Assembly (NCBI GenBank): GCA_021399435.1
Contig: JAJTUP010000011.1
Coordinates: forward strand, 1,426,001-1,490,000
Origin: Diaporthe sp. PMI_573
Lineage: Eukaryota; Ascomycota; Sordariomycetes; Diaporthales; Diaporthaceae
Direction of reading: 5' to 3'
Length of the DNA stretch: 64,000 bases
Notes under the pieces: generated by a model
Told to the model about the DNA's origin: nothing
Seen by the model: the letters and a program-made list of their open reading frames with translations, nothing else
Database searches by the model: none
Part shown: positions 58,740 to 64,000 of the stretch, piece after piece
Numbering within the stretch: the first letter of the stretch is position 1
Layout: each line of letters begins with the position of its first letter
Translations under genes and position numbers: made by a program

Positions 58740-59937
58740 GCTAAGGTATTCTATATATACCTCTACCCTAATCTTTAATATGTTTATTAAGATCAGCTTT
58801 TCTAATACTCTATTTAGTACCTTCTTTATATAAGTATTAACTAGGTTGTTTTTCTCATTAATCTACTATACTTTAAAAATTTCTTTCTTTTTATATACTT
58901 TTCTTAGTAACATAATGTTAATTATTAGTCTCTTCTCATCTATTATACCTAGCTTAACTAGACAGTTATATAATAATCTTAAATTTATATAAATAATAAC
59001 TAGGATTCTTAGCATTTCTAGATAGCTTATAATCTAGTTAAGTATTATACTAAGTATTATACTATTATTAAATTTAGTCATTATTCTATATAGCTTACTT
59101 ATTAGTATGCTTTAAGTTACTCTTTTATACTTAGTTAAACTTTAATAAATAATATTTCTATAGATTTTAAAGTCTTCTCTTATGTAGCTAGTTTCTATTA
59201 CCAGTATAATAATAAATCCTAGCTATAAGCTAAGATCTATATTATTAGTAAAAAACCCGTCTATAAAAATATAGAGCTTTGTATATTTAAGGTCTAGTAG
59301 TATAAATGTTATTCCTCTTTTAGGATTTTCTATTTGCTACTTAATTTATATATTAAGTACCTCTATATCTTTCTTCTCGGAATCCTTAATTTATATAGCT
59401 ACTAATAGGTTGTATACTACTTTTAGTTAACATATTGAAACAATATATATACCCCTTACACGTTATACAATATATTGTTAGGGTCTATCTTCTACTTCTA
59501 GATTAATTAGACAAAGGTTTGTAATTTATCCCTTCTATATAAAGGTAATGTTATCTTTATTAAGTTTAATCCTTCCTCTATTAAATTTAATTAGCTGTTG
59601 TAGTCCCAGCATTTACTTGTCCTTTGTATAAAACTTCTTCTTCTCTAATTTCTTTTCTTTCCTTCTAGAGAATAAGGGGGTTACAAACCTAAATATATTG
59701 TCTATCTACATTCTAACTAATCTAAATTTATATAGCCTATTTATAGTAAACAGTAGACATAGGTTATATATAGAAACCTTTATTTCTAGGGCTTTAATAT
59801 AGTATAAGTAGTATATTTTATACTAATATAGACCTAACTTTACTAGTCTATACAATAGCTTTTATTATACAGTAGTATGGCTTAATATATATTACCTATA
59901 CTTAAATTAGTTTATTTATTATATCTATTATTGTAGA
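58740..59937 (-). pseudogene. copia pol of copy 2, deleted and degraded
   Basis: Same RNase H region as copy 1 11120-11398, plus part of RT, all with extra stops. RT/integrase sequence corresponding to copy 1 9595-10280 is absent. It is non-functional. Confidence 0.8.
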
Positions 59938-61153
59938 TAGGGGTTGATAGCTCTATAGTAAATAGGTCTATAAGTGAATAGTAGAGGGCCCGTGGCTAGC
60001 GCGGGGCCTGTACTATAAAGGGTTGTCGCCCTTTGGGTGTGGCTTCGCCATACCCTTTGAAGCAATAACCCAGACCTATAGACATAATGGAATACCTATT
60101 TGGTCTATACTCTCCTTTTCTCTTCACTAATACTTCTTTCTATTATATACAATAAAGCCCAACCAATATTGATTAGTGATTGCTTACAGCAATCATAGAG
60201 TAGCAAGGAAGGAAGAGGCAGATTGCTATTGACAACGTTTGATGAGTCCCTGGATCTTTATCGAAACCTGTTAACAGTTAGCAATATTTGTACTACAATT
60301 AAACGTATCATAGTCCCTAGATCTTTATCAAAACTACAATACAAGCAATTAGACCTATTAGTATAACTACTAGATCTCTATTAAAGCTGTACTAACAAGG
60401 TTACGTCTATCACAAATCCTGTCAACAAACGATTATGTAATAAAAGCTAAGATTAGAAACACTGAGTCTCTAGATCCTATATCAAAACAAGGTGCCAACA
60501 ATTAGGTTACGATAACACGAAACTGTGTTGACAAGACCGCGTTCTATTAATGTAAAAACATAAAAACATACAATCCCTTTATAGGGTACTTTAACACTAA
60601 GAAAAGTCAATTAGACTCTTACAGCACAAAAAGAATACTCTTACAAATATCTAAACAACCAATCATACTAGAGAAAGTAATAATTTGTATGTAAATTTTG
60701 GTGACGTTTGTTTGCTAACACGGGGTTGTGTGCTTACTAGTTGGCTGTGTGCTACCTGATAAAAACATTATATAGAAGAGTTATGGAAGGAGTTACCCTA
60801 GACTTTTTACGAAAACGGGCTACTTTTAAACAAATTTACTTCAGCCTAGTTATAAGCCTAAGTTACAAAGGGAGTTACCCTAGACTTTTCGCAAAAACAG
60901 GCTACTTCTGATTGAATTTACTTTAGCCCTAATTACAAGCCTAAGTTATTAAATCTTAACTAACGGCTTATATAATCTACAATAATTACCCAATATAAAA
61001 AGCATGGTCTACCGCAGACTACTACTTAGCATAAAAAGCACCGTCTACTATAGATTATTACCACTTATTTAGTACCAAAAAGCATAGTCTGCCACGGACC
61101 GCCATTAAAGGAAAGCCGTGTTATGTGTTAGGTAGTTACGTGCCTGTAACGAT
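59938..61153 (+). other. LTR and 5' leader of gypsy III, with internal repeats
   Basis: No coding frame. It holds GC-rich hairpins (AAAGGGTTGTCGCCCTTT and GGGTGTGGCTTCGCCATACC, 60017-60056), an AATAAA motif near 60150, four dispersed copies of a CCCTAGATCTTTATCAAAAC-like unit (60244-60490), an ~80-bp direct duplication (about 60789-60868 and 60869-60948) and three ~40-bp units each starting AAAAAGCA (about 60997-61110). The exact LTR end is not determined because the partner LTR lies beyond the window. Confidence 0.5.
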
Positions 61154-64000
61154 ATGGCTGACATCGGCGGTACTAATGCCGGCGGCACTAATACCGGCAG
61201 TACTAATGCCGGCAGTATTGGCGTTAATAATGGTGACAAGGACAACAATTGTATTATTGAAACAAGCGATAATGAGGATCTACAACTTGTAAAGTTATTA
61301 GTATAGGATACTGAAGAATACATCTTTTATAACGAGTTTAAGGCGATAGCAGATAATATAAAAAATTAATTCTGGATTTCCTATAATCTTTGGCTTTGTA
61401 TAAACTAGACAGCTTAGGGTATGTCTATCCCAATTATCTATATCTTTGATAATGCTGACAGGCAAGGCTATTTGTATAATACGTATGTACTTAAGTTCAT
61501 GGATAACAACAATTTTGACAATATTGTTGACAAGGAGCTATTCTGGGAATTTAAGAGAGTGTTTAAGGACTGGATTGTTAATATATGGCTGACTACATTG
61601 GCTACCAAGAATCTTAAACGCTTTCTTTATATACGGAGAGTCTATACTGGTCCTATATACAATATATTAGCAAACCAGATGATTGTAATTAATAAAGCTA
61701 AGTACTTACCGGAATGGCTAGACATGGCTATTGCTGATACTATTTTTGTTTCTAAATCTAAGCTTTACAGCCTGTTAAAGGAAGGCCGAAAATAAATACC
61801 CTACATTGCTAAGTACCCATCTCTTTCTTTATTATCTAATAGAAAGGCAAGTCTATTGCTAGAAAACGCGGTTGAGATAGTAAGGCCGACGCCTTTATAA
61901 TCTGTCTAATAAGCGACGCTATTACAACTTGTTTAACAAGTAATGCTATTACAGCCTATTTAATGAGTACCTATTTTATTACTATGGATTGACCTGGCTT
62001 TGTACGGGCTGAGTAATTGTATAAATAGTCCTGCAAGGGCTTTGCTATAGATGCCGGCAAAGATAATTAACCGGATTGTATGAAAACTAGTGCCTGCACT
62101 AATTTCTTAGCTATAGCGGCAAGAAGTCTTTGACCCTTAGCGTTAGAAGGCTTTTGATATTTAGCAATTGAAGATCTCTGATTTTTGACAATAGAAGGTT
62201 TCTGATTTTTGGCAACAGAAGGTTCCTGATTCCTGGCAACAGAAGGTTTCTGAGTTGTAGCAACAAGAGAAGATTTCTAACCCTGAGATACGTTCAAGCC
62301 GAGAACCGGAAGCCCCATGGAAGGACGAGATTTGAGAGACTATTGAGGAAGCTTTCTATTATCAGAAACCACCTGTGAAGGTAGAAACCTGGGTATGGAA
62401 TACTTACATGCCCAGACCACCTCCTGGACCACCTTCTAGATGGCGATTGAGACTACCGGAAATGCTGGAAGCATTTAGACTGTTAGAGGCATTTGGGCCA
62501 CGGGAAACATTTAGGTTACAGGAAGTATTACGACTGCCGGGAGTACTAAAACGTGATAATCCAAGACCATATAGTATCCTACTACTTTACGGCTAGGCTT
62601 ATAACGATGGTTTGTCTAAACGGGTAGACGACTATACTGTACTTCTACTAAGGCACTATGTAAATAGTCTAATAGACCCTGATAAGATTAATAAGTTTCT
62701 TAAGGTATAGGCTAATTAGAACAAGTAGATAGGTGAATAGTATAATTTGCTAGACGATAAGGTATAAATAATGTTAAATGTCTACTTTATGTATTAAATA
62801 TAGCTGAATTAGTTTTATATAGTATTTCTACTTATTCTAGATAGTCAGGCCGAGACTTACTTTATTTACTATATTAGTCTATAGAAGATATTTCAGGAAA
62901 CATATATAATACTTAAGTAATATTTTAAACACAACACTAACTACAAGTAATACTATGCTAACTTTGCTAACATTATATATGTGAGATTGCAAAACAATTT
63001 AGTAAATGTAAATAAGGACCTACAAGAGGTACTATAGAAGCTGTTTGATACTCTACAGCTAAGTTAACAAGTACTTAGGCCAGCATTTTAAAACGAGGAA
63101 GTACTTTGCATAGCTGTGATACAGGTATACTTAGGAGTACCCGAGTTTAATCACGCTTTGTATATACTAGCAGGTATATACAAATAGTTGTTTTAGGACC
63201 TTTAGTCTTTACTAGACATGTTTATTTACAATACCTCTATACAGTAGTTCTATGCTAGTGACAATAACTACCTAGAGGAAGTCTATGATGAAGTAGACGT
63301 TGATGATAGCAACGGAGGTATCTACTATACTGACCGTTGATATACGGATAATTGACGGGGCCGCGGATTTAGCTGTAGATTTGGCCGTGGATTTGGCTAT
63401 GGATTTAGCCGTGGAAGCTTTGACCGAGGATGCAGCAGCTTTTATGGCGGATATAGAAATAGAGATAATGGTTATTACTTACGCGGTAGAGGCAATTTCT
63501 ACGGAACTTATCCTCAGAATCGCGAATATAGCTATAGTAACAATATATGTTAATAGTTTAAGAAGTACTATATCTGTTACAAGGAAGGCTGCTAGTCTAT
63601 AAAGTATTTGTTAGAGGAATGGAAATGTACTAGAAATAGCTTTGTTATATATACAGAGTAGTATAGTAAAGATATATCGGATATAGTATACGTGATATTT
63701 CTTGCTAGCGTTAAAGGTATTGGAATTGAGGATGAGGAGGATGCTTAAGATAATGATAACTTTACTATAGTATAGTATTTAATAGATACTTTCTTTCTTT
63801 ATAGTATATTTCCGGAAGAGGATAAGTATATAGAGGAGGATAATACTATTCCTACATTATAATTTATATTAGAAGGATGATATTCTTAACGATAGTTTTA
63901 GGGCATTATACTAGATACTAGAGTAGCCAAGATATTTATCACCAAATATAACTAATTCCTTACTTTAAAGCATGAGGACCTATCTATGTCTTTAAATATC
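61154..64000 (+). mobile_element. Ty3/gypsy element III, 5' part (gag and start of protease)
   Basis: Plus-strand gag begins at ATG 61154 (MADIGG followed by Gly/Thr/Asn-rich repeats). An open stretch at 61421-61795 contains FWEFKRVFKDWIVNIWLTTL. An Arg-Gly-rich segment (63.36-63.53 kb, for example RGRGFSCRFGRGFGYGFSRG) is followed by a Cys-rich knuckle at about 63565-63606 (YYICYKEGC, then a stop, then S), typical of a fungal gag subgroup with a C-x2-C-H/K-K-x-G-C-W-S motif. A protease-like GIILDTRVAKIF lies at 63902-63937, reading DTR where D-T-G is catalytic. RIP-type stops are throughout. The remainder of pol is outside the window. Confidence 0.75.

Larger units (their letters stand above)
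56694..59937 (-). mobile_element. Ty1/copia retrotransposon, copy 2 (inverted, 5'-truncated)
   Basis: Reverse-complement counterpart of 8965-13609. It shares the LTR (56694-56901), antisense ORF (57891-58103), tandem array (about 58425-58625) and pol (about 58740-59937). It lacks the SINE-like insertion and has an internal deletion corresponding to copy 1 positions 9595-10280. It is more AT-shifted than copy 1, for example in the GC-rich patch of copy 1 at 12716-12850. The 5' end is lost at about 59937, in the 3' part of the integrase region. Confidence 0.88.

Overview
The window looks like repeat-dense, heterochromatin-like DNA from a filamentous ascomycete (Pezizomycotina). The evidence is: fungal Ty3/gypsy, Ty1/copia, Tad-type LINE, Tc1/mariner and hAT elements; a NACHT-WD40 (STAND/NLR) gene; and a fungal P450 with short GT-AG introns. 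Most of the sequence carries the mark of repeat-induced point mutation (RIP). Reading frames are long but studded with TAG/TAA where Gln is expected and TAG/TGA where Trp is expected. Catalytic Asp reads Asn, zinc-knuckle Cys/His read Tyr, and the paired repeat copies I compared differ almost wholly by transitions.

Layout, left to right. 1-4.42 kb: RIP-degraded gypsy element (gypsy I), cut off inside integrase. 4.42-8.96 kb: very AT-rich block bounded on both sides by the same TA-rich minisatellite; it holds a 10-exon hAT transposase gene (one in-frame stop) and a 231-bp array of an 8-bp unit. 8.96-13.61 kb: copia element, copy 1, with a 209-bp 3' LTR and a tRNA-derived SINE-like insertion. 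13.6-19.1 kb: AT-rich spacer, a small hypothetical gene, a pogo fragment and a ferric-reductase-like pseudogene. 19.1-24.5 kb: Tad-like LINE (minus). 24.9-25.9 kb: dead Tc1/mariner transposase. 26.3-29.6 kb: NACHT-WD40 pseudogene. 30.3-31.8 kb: second mariner relic with a repeat-bearing insertion. 32.2-35.1 kb: decayed relics of hypothetical genes. 36.3-44.1 kb: less mutated DNA with one intact gene, a cytochrome P450 (41023-42833). 44.4-56.4 kb: a complete 12-kb gypsy element (gypsy II) with two 328-bp LTRs, 5-bp target duplications and two extra ORFs between integrase and the 3' LTR. 56.7-59.9 kb: copia copy 2, inverted relative to copy 1. 59.95 kb to the end: 5' part of a third gypsy element (gypsy III).

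The genes do not form one pathway. The layout is nested and adjacent transposons around a small gene-bearing island, enclosed by an inverted pair of copia copies. The P450 is probably the only functional host gene; the ferric reductase and the NLR are broken. I found no rRNA gene, canonical tRNA gene or CRISPR array. Endpoints of RIP-degraded elements are approximate unless an LTR or target-site duplication fixes them. Family assignments come from recognising protein motifs by eye.
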